Below are positions 1 to 12,536 of a stretch of DNA of 64,000 nt, in pieces. This DNA is from Azolla caroliniana (lineage: Eukaryota > Polypodiophyta), in NCBI GenBank assembly GCA_043228905.1, contig JBHGNT010000007.1, positions 13,640,001-13,704,000 of the forward strand, given 5' to 3'. Under the pieces are notes generated by a model. That model had not been told where the DNA came from and did no database searches. It saw only the letters and a list, made by a program, of their open reading frames with translations. The translations under genes and the position numbers were made by a program. How positions within the stretch are numbered: position 1 is the stretch's first letter; each line of letters begins with the position of its first letter.

Positions 1-355
1 AACAAGAAGCAATGTGTTGTGTGTTATTTATGTATAAAATATATAGGGTGCGTGGAGGTTATATGTCAAATTGTGGTGCAAAATCTAACAATTGACGATG
101 ATCGATGTTGACCCTTCTGTGCCATTTATTTCACTCATCCTTTGCTAGTCGAGTTGATTATTGACAATAATCATCATCAATACAATATCATGATTACTGT
201 CCTTAATGAACACCTCAACCCTATGAGACCGCCATCAATTAACTAATGTAGTGTTTATGAGCTCGCGATATAAAAGGTAAGGGAGTTTCAACCATCAATT
301 AACTTAACTGATAGAGTGTTTATGAACTCACCATCGATTATAAGGCCACAGATTA

Positions 356-378
356 ACCACACACACACACACACACAC
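356..378. repeat. (CA)n microsatellite
   Basis: About eleven perfect CA dinucleotides. The first 390 bases otherwise show no convincing gene. Confidence 0.9.
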
Positions 379-529
379 GTGTTACAACAAGTGTTGGGCA
401 AAGTCGTAGGAACAATGTTAGTGTTCTGGTTATATATAGGTTGGGACTTTGGCCGGCCAATCATGTGGGGGACACCCGGACCAGAGTCTTCCCATTCCTA
501 GCCGGCTCATATTTTTTTGAACCGGCTAT

Positions 530-571
530 TTATACATATACATACATACATACATACATACATACATACAT
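530..571. repeat. (CATA)n microsatellite
   Basis: About ten near-perfect CATA units, immediately after the TATA-like motif of the possible LTR. Confidence 0.9.
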
Positions 572-679
572 AGTTTATATGTATGTAAAAAAGAAGAAGT
601 TGTTATGTTTTTGTGTTTTGAGTCATTTTCCCAGTTTCCCTCTTTCTGTTTTTTCTAAAAACAATCTTTGCGTCTGATT

Positions 680-890
680 TCCTGCTCGCTATGCTCACTG
701 CTCCTTCCTCCTTCGTCGCTGATCGCTGCTTGTTACTCACTGTTCGCTACGCGCTGATCCTTGCTCATTGATCGCTGCTCGCTGCTCCTGAGTCCTTCCT
801 CGCTGCTCATTACTCGCTGATCGCTGCTCACTGATCGCCGCTCGACAGTACGTTACTCGATGCTCACCGCTCGCTGCTCCCTATTGTGGG
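680..890. repeat. Degenerate GCTGCTC-type tandem tract
   Basis: Imperfect 8-10 base units of the type TCGCTGCTC / ACTGATCGC repeated for about 200 bases. Unit boundaries drift and no coding frame is evident. It resembles the other GC-rich cryptic repeat tracts at 13.8 and 17.7 kb in style but not in motif. 896-2280 contains no gene or repeat that I can recognise; it is AT-rich and holds whatever promoter serves the following gene. Confidence 0.75.
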
Positions 891-2280
891 GGTGAGTGCA
901 CATTTTTCAGTGTTAGGATCTTGTGATGGTATTCATGATCAAAAAATGATGCATTGATATAATTTGATTCAAAATGAGGTTATTATGATTACTCTATCAT
1001 ATTATTTGATTACCCTATGCATTAGGGTCTTGTATTCATAATTTGATTACTCTATGATATAATTTGTTTCATCCCAAAAGAATGCGTATAAGTACATCCT
1101 CCTAAAGGTTGGAATGTTTAAACGGTAGGAATGGTTTCTCATGTATCATGCATCTCATGGGGTTTAAATCTTGTTTTATAAATCTTTATAATATATCAGT
1201 GGTGCAAACAAAACATTGGGATGATTGATCACTATACTGGACACCCTTACAATAAAAAAGAGATGTTTTCCTTGTACACACTTTTAATAAAATAAATATT
1301 TTCCAAGTTTCTCTGATGCCTTTTCACATACGCACATACAACATATTTTCCTAAGTAGTGAGAGGCTTTTATAGTTTTTAGGTTGCAAAGCTCCATGCTC
1401 CTCATTATGGATTGTTTAGTCAATTATGAGAATTGAGAAAAGTTACGGATTTAGACGTATTTTCAGTACATAATCTTTTCCAACACACTTTTGCGACCAA
1501 TAATGTGGGTAAAGTTAAGGATTTAGAGCTATTTTCAATATGTAATGTGTAACATTTTTTTCTCTCTGTTTTGGATTTGGTATGCGCTAAAAAATAATTT
1601 GAACATGTTCCGGTTGACATTGTCGCTTGTAGGAACGTGGCCAGCTGAAAATTTAAAATTCTGGTTAGGCTCATAAGAAGTAGGAAAATTTCCGGTAGGG
1701 GCTAGATCCACATAAATTTTCAATTACATTATAGGTTATAATGGTGCATGCGATAGAAAGTTTCTAAAGGATGGTGAAGAATCAAAGAAAATATGTGGAT
1801 TACAAATATCTTGGAATGAAAAATAAATATTACACCCTTTGAAGTGGAAAAAAGACATGACTTGGTTAGTGTTGGTATAGAACCAAGGAAAAATATGTGG
1901 ATTACAATAAACTTGGAATGAAAAATAAGTCCCATAACCTTTGACGAGCAGTATATTAATTCATCGAGGAACACAAACCTGACAAAAAAAGAGTTTTCTA
2001 GAGGTTTTGCAGTTTCCCTTAAATGATTTCAAATCAAAGCAGATCACAAGCCATACAAACAAAGACCATCCGATTAGAAAGGATAAAAGAATTTGCTCAG
2101 TCCACTTTTATGGATAGTCTATAATGAATAAAGAAATAGTTTAGCTAGTTTTCCTTGTTCAAATTTAGTAATAAAGCTGTAATGGATGGATACTCGATGT
2201 AATTATATACTCTGAACAGCTACATAGTTAATGTGGGCGCATACAGGCCCAAATTTGAGTGACATATAATCAAGAGTCGA

Positions 2281-5200
2281 ATGCATCAAAGTGTTGAAAT
2301 GGATCCAATCACTTATAAGCAACTCAAAGAACAGTAAGTTCAACCATATTTAAGTCTAAGATTTGCATGAATTGTCGAAATTGTTTGTAATTTCTGCTTG
2401 TCATATCCAGATTTGTAAGCGACTTATCAGGAACGACCATGTCAGAAATTGCTGCTCTTTCAGCTATTTTTCCTGTGAGTATGCACCCCTGATTTTGTGA
2501 TAGATTGCATGTGTTGTTTAATTCTTCTGAAGGATAGATGGAATGTTAGAATTAATGTGTTTTATTTCAGAAACATATGGCAGTTGAGGAGTATACCATC
2601 ATGATTAAAATTAGTTACTAATGTCTGCTGTTGTAATATGTGCTATATTTAATAGAGCATCTTATTTATATTTTTTTACAGGCATTCTTGCTTTTACGTA
2701 AATGGAGTCTGATTCTTTTCAGAGATGGTGAGTTGATGCATCCACAATACTTGGTATTCTTGATTTCATCGAAGTAGAAAATGTTATTGAATACCTCAAT
2801 ATGCTTTATAGGATAGAGTTTAGTATTTGCGATTGTTCTATGAGGAAATCTATATTTGTTTGGTGATACTTGTTTTTACTACTCTTTGGGTGATCTAAAT
2901 TTTGACACACTATTTCCAATGAGTCATAGGAGAAGCCATGCAACAAATTTCGATACACTAAGGGTGTTACAAGTACAGATAGATAATGAGATATTTCAAT
3001 ATAGGCTGTATTAGAAGCTAATCTCATAAAATGGGCGTTTGCTGTTATGTTGTATTAAAAACCGAATTAAATATGAAGTAGTTTTTATTTATTTATTGTC
3101 AAGGGGAGAATATTGCAATGATTGCAAACATGAACTTCTTTTAGTGATAACCTTTCAAAATACACTCTTCTTTAATTTTATTTTTAAACGCGTGATCTGG
3201 TTATCACCCATCAACAGACTTGATGGAATCAATGTAGCCATGCGTTTATTTTGAGGATCTGTAACATAAGCTACGGTTCAACTTGAAATGGTAAGGAGAT
3301 TACCCCATAAGCTCATAGTAATCTCCCAGACAGAACTTTGCTTTGCAAAGTACTCAGCAGCCACCGGGTGATTGTTGAATTTGAGTTCAGCATATTTTTG
3401 GTATGATAAGAAATAAATTGCATTGATCTAACTGCTGTTCTCTTTGTTATCATTTAAAAATCAAGGATTATTTTGTTGTAGCTTCACCTGAAGATTTAAC
3501 TTATTTGGATGTTGAACTAATAGGTGTATATCTTTTGGATCAAACCTGGAACCAATATCCCATGTTTTGGATAAATATATTTGAGTATTTAGAGTAGGTG
3601 TATTATATAACTTGGTAGGCACGAGACTTTCAAAATAAATTTCCATGCTTTGCTTCATCTTGATAGACTTGTATTTGCTCTGTAAAATCTTGTAGGATCT
3701 GAATGCTCCTCCCAGCCCTGGATCGGTTGCCTTCGGGATTTATCCCTTGATTTTATAATTGTTGTTATTCCTATTTTAACTGTTATAACTGTAAGTGCTT
3801 ACTTTCGTTGTTTTCATTTTTTATTGTTTATTTGATCTCCTCTTCAATGCATATAATGATTTCTATTAATTTGATTGCTTCTTTTCAGATTCTTGCTGAC
3901 AGAGTCTATCTAATTATGGGAGTCATTTTCTGCACAATTTCAATTATCTTTTGGATATTGAGGTAAAGAGTCAAATTCTATTCTAATAATTTTTATTGTA
4001 CACAACATCTGATACTGATTATCACACATTTTCATATTGTCTTTACATGGCTTCTACTTTGCTTTTGGGTTTTGATCTTTAGATTACTCTTAACAACTCT
4101 ATTTTGCATATGCACAAGCTACTAAAACTCAGAGCATTTATCACATAGGATAGAAGAAGTAAGACTAGCATGTAAATTAAGTTACAAAAAATGGACAAAT
4201 GTAGAATTGTTTAGCTCTAGAAGGAGAACTGATATGTGCAATAAATGGGAATTTGATTCTAAATACATACTCAGTTTATTTTCTTATTTTTGTTCTTAGA
4301 TGAAATCCATGCACATGTTTCCATTTCTTTTTAAACTTTGCCATCCATAAGATTGAATTCCTATTTTGTCTATCCTCTGGTGAAGCAATGATCTACATCA
4401 TTATGATATGTAATTATTGTGAATGGGAGTTGTCTTCCTTTTGATCGAAGTGTAAATATTTTTCACAGGAGCCGGTCACAAACATTTAATATCCCATTTT
4501 ATAAGAAGAAAGAATTCAAGTCATCTCGATTACAGTTTGTTTCATCTTATCGATTTGTAGTAGTACGTATGAAGAAGCATCAATGCATAATGTATCTTTC
4601 CGAAATCTGGTTCTTGAACCTTATGTTTCATATTAACTCTTATTCTGCCAGATGCTGCTGACATGCTTATCTATCCTTGCCGTGGATTTCAATATTTTTC
4701 CAAGGAGATATGCCAAGGCAGAGACATATGGAAGTGGTTTGGTAAATGTTTTTTAATTCACAGTACCATTACTTTTGTGAATTGAAATTCGGATTCTGAT
4801 GCATGTCTAAACATTTAGTTTTTCCTCATTAAATCTGTTCCATTTACCATTTCTGCAGATGGATATTGGTGTTGGATCATTTGTAGTTGTCAATGCATTG
4901 GTCTCAAGACAAGCACGCGGTGTCTTACAGGGGTACTAAAACAGTTCATTTTCTGGTTGTTGTAGCCAATATTCTTTCAAATGATACGGAGAAGACAATG
5001 AAATATCAAACGACTATTAAATCTATAATATGGGCAATGGTGGTGTATGTACCACAGGAAGGAGCGTGCTAGTATTTTTCGAAGTATATGCCCATTATTG
5101 TTTATGGGCTTTGCAAGGTTATGCCTTACTCGAGGGGTTGACTACCAGGCATGTAGAACAAACTCAAGGTTGTAATAAATATTGTGGCATTTCATTGGGT

Positions 5201-7018
5201 CAAAGATTAAGATATTAGAACCCATGGCTACTTTGAGTCAAAAAATGCCACCAATATCATTTAAATCAAGGAAAGCTAATTGCCATGATTTGATAAGAAC
5301 TCTTTGCATGGTCATAAAACCATTGTTTACTTTAGTTTGGCATGATATCCTTGATTATATCCTGAGATTATGTTCCATAAACACACGATCTTTACACCCG
5401 TATTTAAGGTGCTTTTTGTTCAATATAAGTGAATGAAATTGATGTTATTGTAGGTTCATGTGGGAGAGTATGGAGTGCATTGGAACTTCTTTTTCACACT
5501 ATCAGCTGTGGCTCTTTTGACAAATTTGGTTCAAATTCCACCTTATCTTTGTGGGACGCTTGGAGCATTTGTATTGTTTGGTATAATAAATATCCCCTTT
5601 TGACTTACTTGAAGCTGAAATTATTGTTTAATAGCTCGTAAATGTTTCCACAAAGTAATAATCTGTTGTCCCAATGGACAGTATATCAAGTTCTATTGCT
5701 CTATGGTCTGAGTGAGTACATCAATTCTACAAAAAGAGGAGTTAATCTCTTCAGTCAAAATAAAGAAGGCATATTCAGCTTGTTTGGTAGGTTTGAGGCA
5801 TAATTGAACAATAATTCAGTTTCAGATTCCTTGTAGTAAATAAAGAATGGTATTTTTTATATGATGATGGAATCTGTATTAAGATTCAATATATATTATT
5901 ATACTCTTGACTGCAGGATACTGGGGCCTATATCTTGTTGGTGTACAACTGGGGCATTACATTTTCAAACCAAAAGAAAATCCTGTGAAAGAGAATGGAA
6001 GATTGTCTTTCAGTTATGTGTCAAAGATCTGGAATCTTACTGCTCTGTTCTGGTAAAATAATAACTTTGACTCAGTGTAATCTCTTTGTTTATTGGTATT
6101 TTGAATCAGCTTTTCAAGCAATACATATATTGTTTGTGGATTTTCACAGGATATTGGCATTACTCTCCAACTCTTTTGTCGAAAGAATCTCTCGCCGAAT
6201 GGTAACGCAGAACAAAGAAACTGGAAAATAACTGCTATTTGATCATTTATCTCAAATATTTCAAAATATTTTAAATTTGAGGTTTTCCCGAACCTACCCT
6301 AAACTCTTTGATTCAGTGATCTTTCCTTACAATACTTTATTTTTTTTATGCAGTGCAACCTAACTTATGTCATGTTTACACTAGCTATAAACCTTGAGGT
6401 AATTGTCAGTAGATCACCATTTATATTCACCTGAAGTAGTATTAAGCTCAATTGAAAGTGAAAGAATTTTCCAATACGAGATTGTAATTGAGACAGTACG
6501 TGTAATCAAATGTGTAGATAAAGGAATTTATATCCAAAAAAGAAAAAAGTCAGAAGGTGAACAATATAAGTTAAAGACCTCATTTTATTGCTTTTGCAGG
6601 GTCTTGGTGTGTTAGCTTTATCTGAATTAATTCCTGGGGGAGTTGGACAACTTATTCTTGAAGATATTTTTACTGAGAACATGTTGGCAACTTTCCTTTT
6701 GGTAAGTCAAGGGATGCATATATTCGCCTATATATAAATATTAGAAAAATACAAATTAAAAAAATAACCCAAAAAATCTAGGCTCACATGCTATATGCTA
6801 AAGATCTAAAAGTCATAAAAATATTAAGATCTGATATATGTATATATTGCTTATTGTTTGAGTGAAAGGCGAACGTGCTAACGGGATTGGTCAATTTGAA
6901 TGTGGACACTTTATTTGCGTCAACGAGCATGGCTTATGGTATATTGGTTGCATACCTTCTGGTCCTAGTTGCGGGGATGGGTTTATTGAGAACTATGGGC
7001 ATAAAGATCAAATTTTAA
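2281..7018 (+). CDS. PIGW: GPI-anchored wall transfer protein / inositol acyltransferase PIG-W (GWT1)
   Basis: This multi-pass ER membrane enzyme acylates the inositol ring of GlcN-PI, an early step in GPI-anchor synthesis. I place exons at 2281-2333, 2411-2474, 2682-2727, 3696-3790, 3889-3962, 4469-4562, 4652-4741, 4859-4932, 5058-5148, 5454-5580, 5682-5786, 5917-6052, 6150-6201, 6354-6398, 6600-6701 and 6869-7018. They total 1398 nt, or 465 aa, within the usual family length, and every junction keeps phase. Family signatures in order: KQLKEQFVSDLSGTT at the N terminus, ILAVDFNIFPRRYAKAETYG, MDIGVGSFVVVNALVSRQAR, GVDYQ followed by VHVGEYGVHWNFFFT, NKEGIFSLFGYWGLYLVGVQ, VERISRRMCN, and LLANVLTGLVNLNVDT before the stop. 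All introns are GT-AG except the one after exon 9 (5149-5453), which reads GC-AG. The start at 2281 is the upstream of two in-frame ATGs (the second at 2299); the family aligns from about KQLKEQ, so either may be used. It is an intact host gene by all visible signs. Confidence 0.93.
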
Positions 7019-8119
7019 TTGAACCTTACTGATTTTTGCAATACTTTTATATATACAGTTCTTGGCAAATTTTTTAACTTGCGCCTCTAATCTACGTGTA
7101 ACCCTGAAGGCAAAACGGCAAATCCAATGCACTGTTAGTGTATTATGGCTAAACATATGTTGACTTTTGTTGTCCTATGTTTTCTTAAGAAGAAATTGAG
7201 GGCATTCAAAATATGTGTACGTAATACTTGAGGATAATTTATATGTATATTCAATGAGAAAATTATGCCTTTTGTTTATACCAAACTTCATGGAAACTTG
7301 AAAGTGAGGACGAGGGTTGTAGCTCATTGATTCTACTGGGAAAAAAAGTAAAAATATTGTAAACCCTAGTTCCGTCAAATTAAGTTGTTCTGACTTTTTC
7401 TTTGAAATGGCTTGAAGAGGCAAGTTGTATGAAACATGTGCTCCCAACTATTGTTATTTTTTGGAGAGCTAAAGTTGATTAGTGCTTTACATGATGATTG
7501 TAAATTGTGTAACATTCTTGCTAAATAATATGTTGAAGGAATAGTAATAAATAAGTCACTTGTTTTGTTAGTGTTGGAGCTGACTAGTGGATATAAAGGA
7601 TGGTGGGTACCTCATGGAAACTAAAATCGAATCATAATGTTACATGGTTATAAGTTATAACATTGGAAGGTACATTTCTTTTTCAGAAGGCAGCCGCTTC
7701 TTTATACCCAATAGTTAGTTATCGCATAATTGAGAGAACCCAAGTTCAATCCTCACCATGGGCTAGGCTAACCTTATAGATTGTTTGAGGCCCTCTTGTG
7801 GATCTTAAAAAGACTCTTTCTCTCACACACACAAGCACACTTTGAGTGCCAAGCTTGTGTTGGTATTACCCCATCTCCCTTGTTCTTTGTCTGGCCATGA
7901 TTAATGATTAATGATTAGACTTATCCCTTCCCTCCAAAATTATAGGTTTCAAATACTTTTCTTTGGCCCACTGAAATTATATAACCTTGGATTCGGGTGT
8001 TGAGCCAATGGTTAGGCCCACCCTTATTACCTTTTATATGTCTTTCTTCTCTATTTGCTCCTCATTCTTAGTACTCCTTGATGTTGTCCTTACTCTCCCT
8101 CATGCCTAGGGCCTAGATC
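7019..8119. other. Intergenic, no gene recognised
   Basis: AT-rich sequence downstream of PIG-W. Short open frames here have no recognisable family. A B-box-like AGTTCAATCC near 7750 could be a degraded SINE but is not good enough to call. Confidence 0.6.
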
Positions 8120-8345
8120 CATTGAGAATCAACACAACTTGTTGAGACTTAGAGCCTTTGTGAAAATATCTACCACATGCTCATTGGTGACAATGCATTG
8201 GAGGCCATTGTCTCCGGCCAATATCGTCTCACCGATATAATGACAGTGCACCTTGATGTACTTAGTATGGGCTTAGAACACGAGATTCTTTGACAACTAG
8301 GTGTTGCTAAGATTGTTGCACTAGATCAATATTAGCCCGTTGGCT
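8120..8345 (-). pseudogene. Copia RNase H C-terminal remnant
   Basis: Read on the minus strand, one frame gives a broken version of the end of a Ty1/copia RNase H. It contains LSKNLVF, then AHTKYIKVHCHYI, then IVTNEHVVDIFTKAL followed by SLNKL. These match the family pattern in which ARTKHIEI and VADIFTKAL lie at the end of pol. In-frame stops and shifts mark it as an old fossil. No LTR was found next to it. 8346-9290 shows no gene. Confidence 0.7.
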
Positions 8346-9375
8346 AATTTGTTGAAGTCTTTCACTAGTATTTTAAGCCATACCACTTTGCATGCAATTA
8401 TGGTTGTGGTGTTGTGAGATACTGAGCACACATTAAAAATAGATAAAAGATTATAGGATAGGGCAAAAGTATGAGAAGATGAAAGGTTAGGGGTTCACGT
8501 CTTGTTTGAACTATGAGAGGCTAATTGAATGTTAACGGGATGAACCCGAAGATCAACATTTGCTCACACCAGGCGTTGGAAAAATCGAAATGGAGTATGC
8601 AAGGTGAAATATTGAAATGCATGCTAAAAAGATAGTTACTATTTTTATTTCAAAGTCGTCTGGCTAGTTGGTCCTCTCAGTCGAAAGTCACAGATATCCC
8701 TAAAGCTCTACCCGTATGTCTGAAATCTCTATTTTCTTTATCTACCTTTCAAGCCACTCCGTGAAATAAAGTTGAGAATTATCTCGCTTGTATCTTAATC
8801 AATCTTCCAATCCTTGATAAATTTTTCCCTTTTGATATTTACACAAAATTAATTTCAGAAAATGTAACAAGGATTGTTATAACAAATTTTGGTTTGTGAT
8901 TTCGAGTTTGAGGTGCAAAGCTACACACGATTTTGGATCACTGCCTAGGGAGACTTGGCACGGCGAAGCAAATATTCTGCCTCTATGGTTGCCATGGAAT
9001 TTCCAGATCTCACTTCCAACCTCTGAGCAAAAACTTACGCGGTAACATGTAAATTTTAGATGGCAAGAGTCGAACCCACTATGTGTTACCCATAGGGTTT
9101 ATAGTCGAAGGCCAAAAGGGTCGAAAGCCAAAATAAGAGGCATGCTTCATTGAGAGATATTTTTGGATATACAGTGTCGTTGTTTATATTTGCGTCTTTG
9201 GTGTATTTTGATTTCATATAATAAGTGTTGTGTTGTTAGTAGCCGATTCGGCTATAGTCGATTTGACGATTGACTTACTATTACGGTTCGGTTCATTACT
9301 ATTTTTCGACCACTACCTTTGGTGAAGGATATCTTGTGAGAAGATATCCGACCGTGTTATTGAGGGAGTAACACA

Positions 9376-9390
9376 TTTTGGTGACCACGA
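9376..9390 (+). promoter_or_regulatory. Possible gypsy primer-binding site
   Basis: TTTTGGTGACCACGA lies just after a stretch that could be an LTR end (GAGTAACA) and about 275 bases before a gag-like frame. The spacing fits a gypsy 5' leader, but the tRNA match cannot be verified here. Confidence 0.35.
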
Positions 9391-9665
9391 TTTGTTTTGT
9401 GAGACGCACTGAACAATGGAGAATGGATGTCATCCGGTCAGAGTGACAACAAACGAACTGCACGTGGCAGGAGGTCGCGTTCCTAACGTATTCGGCATGT
9501 AGCCGAATGAGCATTTTAGGGCAGACAACAATAGTGAAAACGAAGGCAACAATAATACGACTCACCTTGTGGCAACGGAAATGACCTTTCGAACACTAGA
9601 GGAGGATTCAACCACTTTCTCAAGCTTGGAGACCCTTAGCTAGCAATCACGGTTCTGACGAAGAC

Positions 9666-9930
9666 ATGTCCAACCACCAAACTATTCGTCCAATCAACCG
9701 TCATACGAGTGACACTTTTGACCCATGGGCAGCAGAGGCCCATGCACAATCACCACTAGACAGCCCGTGAGGCGAGGAAGAGGACATATAGTCGTACCCC
9801 TACCTAAAATACAACGATAACCAAACGGCCGAAGCACACATTCGGGAGTTCCTCATGAAATGGCAAGCCAACCATGTCTCACAGAGACTATTTGCGGTTG
9901 ACACTGATCCATCAAAGATTGTCGAAAGGC
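9666..9930 (+). pseudogene. Ty3/gypsy gag N-terminal remnant
   Basis: One frame from an ATG at 9666 reads through two stops. It includes SYPYLKYN, then EAHIREFLMKW, then NHVSQRL. The same pattern, YPY-K and AH-R-FL, occurs on the minus strand near 50040-50100 in the gag of Gypsy-1, so this is a fragment of a related element in the opposite orientation. It is broken by stops and has lost the rest of gag and pol. Confidence 0.55.
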
Positions 9931-11147
9931 CGATGGAGATGATGAGGAGGGTAGGGGTGAAGGGCGTGCCGCACGAGCATTGAGGAGTGCACATGCCATG
10001 TTGATGGTGGATCCAGGTGAATGTAGTAGGATGATGTTGTCACTTGATTTGGGTGTTCTGGTCTCTAAGTGGTATGTGATGAAGAGGGGTGGGATTAGGA
10101 TTGGCCATCCAATGGTTTGGAGGGTAGTGTAAAGCCGCCTTTGTTGGCCTTCTTGACCAAAATAGAACCTCGTTGCCACCCATGCTCCCATCAAGCCAAG
10201 TGCGTCCATGACACAAAATGTGGCCAATAGGATCCAATGGTTCAGCCGCTTTCCCGATATATAACCGCATAGCCCTGCCCACCATCGTTGGATTCTCGTC
10301 CATGGATATGATTTCCATGTTGGATTTGTGCAATTCTCAGTTTGGTGCTCACATGATGATAAAGATGCAACTATTAAGTGCTTGTTGCCTGCAATGCACA
10401 AACTTGGCTTCACCAATCACATAATAAAAGCTCAACATAGCCACAAATCAAGCAAGCAAAGAAATATCCTTGTGTGGGACTGATGTTACCGAATCTATAG
10501 ACTTTGGCTCTATACTTTGGGTCCAACAAACTAGAATATCCTTGTGTGGGACTATAAATAATAAATCTATAGCCTTTACCCCTACCCATGTACTTTGGCT
10601 CATTGCAAAGTATTGACCTTATTTATGTAAAGAGGTCATCCTTAAATCCAATGAAGGTCTAGTGTAGAGAGGGAGGGAGAGATCATGCTCCTACGAACAA
10701 AAGGTGTACGAAAGAAAGAGCTTATTTCCAAATCCATCTTGGAACCTAGCAACGATCCTTGAGAAGACATGTATTTGTATATCTATAATACATCATACAT
10801 TTATATGGAGAGAGACTGCATGTGAACACATGGGACCAAGGTCTAATATCTTGGTTGCAAATGAAGGTGTGATGAACCTGTTGCATTATCACCACGATGA
10901 AAACTTCTTGACCTCCCCAAGGGTGTTGTCAAATGAGACCGCCTCATGGCGCCACTGATATCTTCGTCGGGGCCCAAGGCTCCGCACGCCTTCAAGTGTT
11001 GTTCGACCCTTTTTCTTTCCTGGTCACCGATGTCTGCTATGGTACAACCTTCGATGTCAAAGAACCAAAATTTCCTACCTATGGTAAAGGTGTGGGGTTT
11101 CTTTTGGCTGTTTGGACTATCGTAGCCCCACGACTTGATAGCCCTCT
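9931..11147. other. No recognised gene; short duplicated block
   Basis: A minus-strand open frame of 187 codons (9853-10416) overlaps this stretch but shows no domain I recognise and has unusual composition, so it is not called. A roughly 45-base block with ATATCCTTGTGTGGGACT occurs twice, at about 10464 and 10532. Confidence 0.5.
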
Positions 11148-11580
11148 TTAAAAATCCTCTCGGCCTTTGCCGTTGAGAGAATCCCGATTCTGCTCGTGGT
11201 TCGGCCGGACCGTCAAGAACTGGATGAAGTGCCGACCGTCTTGACTCTTCACCCTTGCGTAGGTTGAACCGTTGTCCAACATCTTTGTCTCCATCCGAGA
11301 TGTCGTGATGTATGGTTCCGAGGATGACAGATGGGAAGATGTCTCCTGCACGAAGAAGTGTTGGTCAAATCTCTACATCCCCGACCTTTACCCAGACATT
11401 TGTACACGCTCCGTGTAGCTCTTCCGTGGCCCTGGTCGCCGCGCGTATCTTCCACCCGTGCTTGGTGTTGATGGGCCACTTTCCCTTCTTGTAGAAGTCC
11501 ATTGACATCATATTTATTTCCGACCTGTGATCGATCAGAGCTACTACCGGCTCCTTCACATCCCCGATCCGGACTGGCGT
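11148..11580 (-). pseudogene. Gypsy protease remnant (Gypsy-2 family)
   Basis: The minus strand encodes a broken retroviral-type aspartic protease region. It has ALIDHRSEINMMSMDFYKKG followed by WPINTKHGWKIRAA, and then QHFFVQE and EPYITTSRMETK after a frameshift. The same blocks in the same order occur at 51540-51900 in Gypsy-2. The residue pair after the catalytic Asp reads His-Arg here and His-Gly there. It abuts an oppositely oriented chromovirus fragment, so the junction near 11600 is a rearrangement. Confidence 0.8.
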
Positions 11581-11624
11581 CTCCGTGGTAGCTCTTGCCT
11601 AGTGTGGTCTCATGTAGTGGCTTT

Positions 11625-12536
11625 CAGATGATATTATTAATGATCATCGTCCACAATTCATCTCAAAGTTTTGGAAGCACATGTTCAAACTTCTCCGAAT
11701 TTTTGCTAAGCTTTCTTCGGGCTATCATCCTAAGACTAATGGCCAAATTGAGTGTACCAACCAGACTTTGGAGCAATATCTTCGTTGTTTCATCAACTAC
11801 CAACAAGATGATTGGGTTGATTTTTTGCACTTGGTTGAATTCGCTTATAACAACTCAGTTCATTCTTCTACAGGATATTCCCCATTTTTCGCAAATATGG
11901 GTTGTCATCCTCGATGGACGATGAATGTGCATCCAGACGTTCCTACCAACCTTGTTGCTGAGGATCGTCTTAGTCGCCTCCAACAAATTCATGGTACCAT
12001 TCTCCACAATTTGCATGATGCTCAAGTTACACAAAAGAGGCTTGCGGATCGTCATCGCCTAGACTCCTCCAAAACATTATGTGTTGGGGATCGTGTATGG
12101 CTTCTCCACCACAACATCAAGACCACTCGGCCTTGCGATGATCACTGGTAAGATAAGTGATGTTGCATTTCATCTTGGCCTCCCTCCGCATATGCGTCTT
12201 CATTCGGTGTTTCATGTCTCCCTTTTGGAAGCTTACACCACAAGTTCAATTCCGGGCTGTCTTACAACTTCCCCACCACCTCTTGAGTTCTTGGAAGGAC
12301 CTGAATTTGAGGTTGTTGTCATTCTCGATTCTAAAATCGTGCACAACAAGTTGTATTACTTGGTTGATTGGTTAAGCTATACCCCCAATGATCGAACTTG
12401 GGAACCTGCAGCAAATCTTTCCAATGCCGCAGACATGGTCACCACATTTCATCACCAATATCCTCATAAACTAGGCCCTAGTCCAAACCCTACGACTCAT
12501 GAGACGTGTTGTCGAAGAAGGGGGATAGTGTCATGA
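11625..12536 (+). pseudogene. Chromovirus (Ty3/gypsy) integrase C-terminus with chromodomain
   Basis: The 3' end of a chromoviral pol. The integrase core begins mid-domain at HRPQFISKFWKHMFK, continues KLSSGYHPKTNGQIE with the catalytic Glu, and YNNSVHSSTGYSPFF. After a frameshift around 12080-12150 the frame gives MRLHSVFHVSLLEAY and then a chromodomain with LYYLVDWLSYTPNDRTWEP (about 12350-12405). In this class the chromodomain steers integration to marked chromatin. RT, RNase H and the integrase N-terminus are missing upstream, so it is a 3' fragment that ends at the polypurine tract AGAAGGGGGATAG just before the LTR. Confidence 0.88.

Larger units (their letters stand above)
391..895 (+). 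mobile_element. Possible solo LTR (weak)
   Basis: The stretch opens with TGTTGGG, as several LTRs in this window do, and has a TATA-like CTATTTATAC near 524-533. It then runs through a CATA microsatellite and a degenerate repeat and could end at a CA near 895. No second LTR, primer site or target duplication was found, so this is only a resemblance. Confidence 0.25.

Noticed and set aside
530-571. CRISPR-like regular repeat arrays
   Set aside because: Regular repeats in this window are microsatellites, minisatellites or LTR pairs with no unique spacers, in a eukaryotic context.
4419-4661. 80-codon plus-strand frame as a separate small gene
   Set aside because: It contains PIG-W exon 6 read through into introns; the spliced model explains the conserved residues.
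7690-7800. Possible SINE (AGTTCAATCC as B box)
   Set aside because: No good A box at the right spacing and no shared words with the two accepted SINE copies.
8970-9090. B-box-like GGGTTCGACTCTTGCC on the minus strand
   Set aside because: A single motif without A box or cloverleaf potential; neither a tRNA gene nor a SINE can be supported.
9853-10416. 187-codon minus-strand frame
   Set aside because: No family features, no homologous pattern elsewhere in the window, and no intron or element context supports it.
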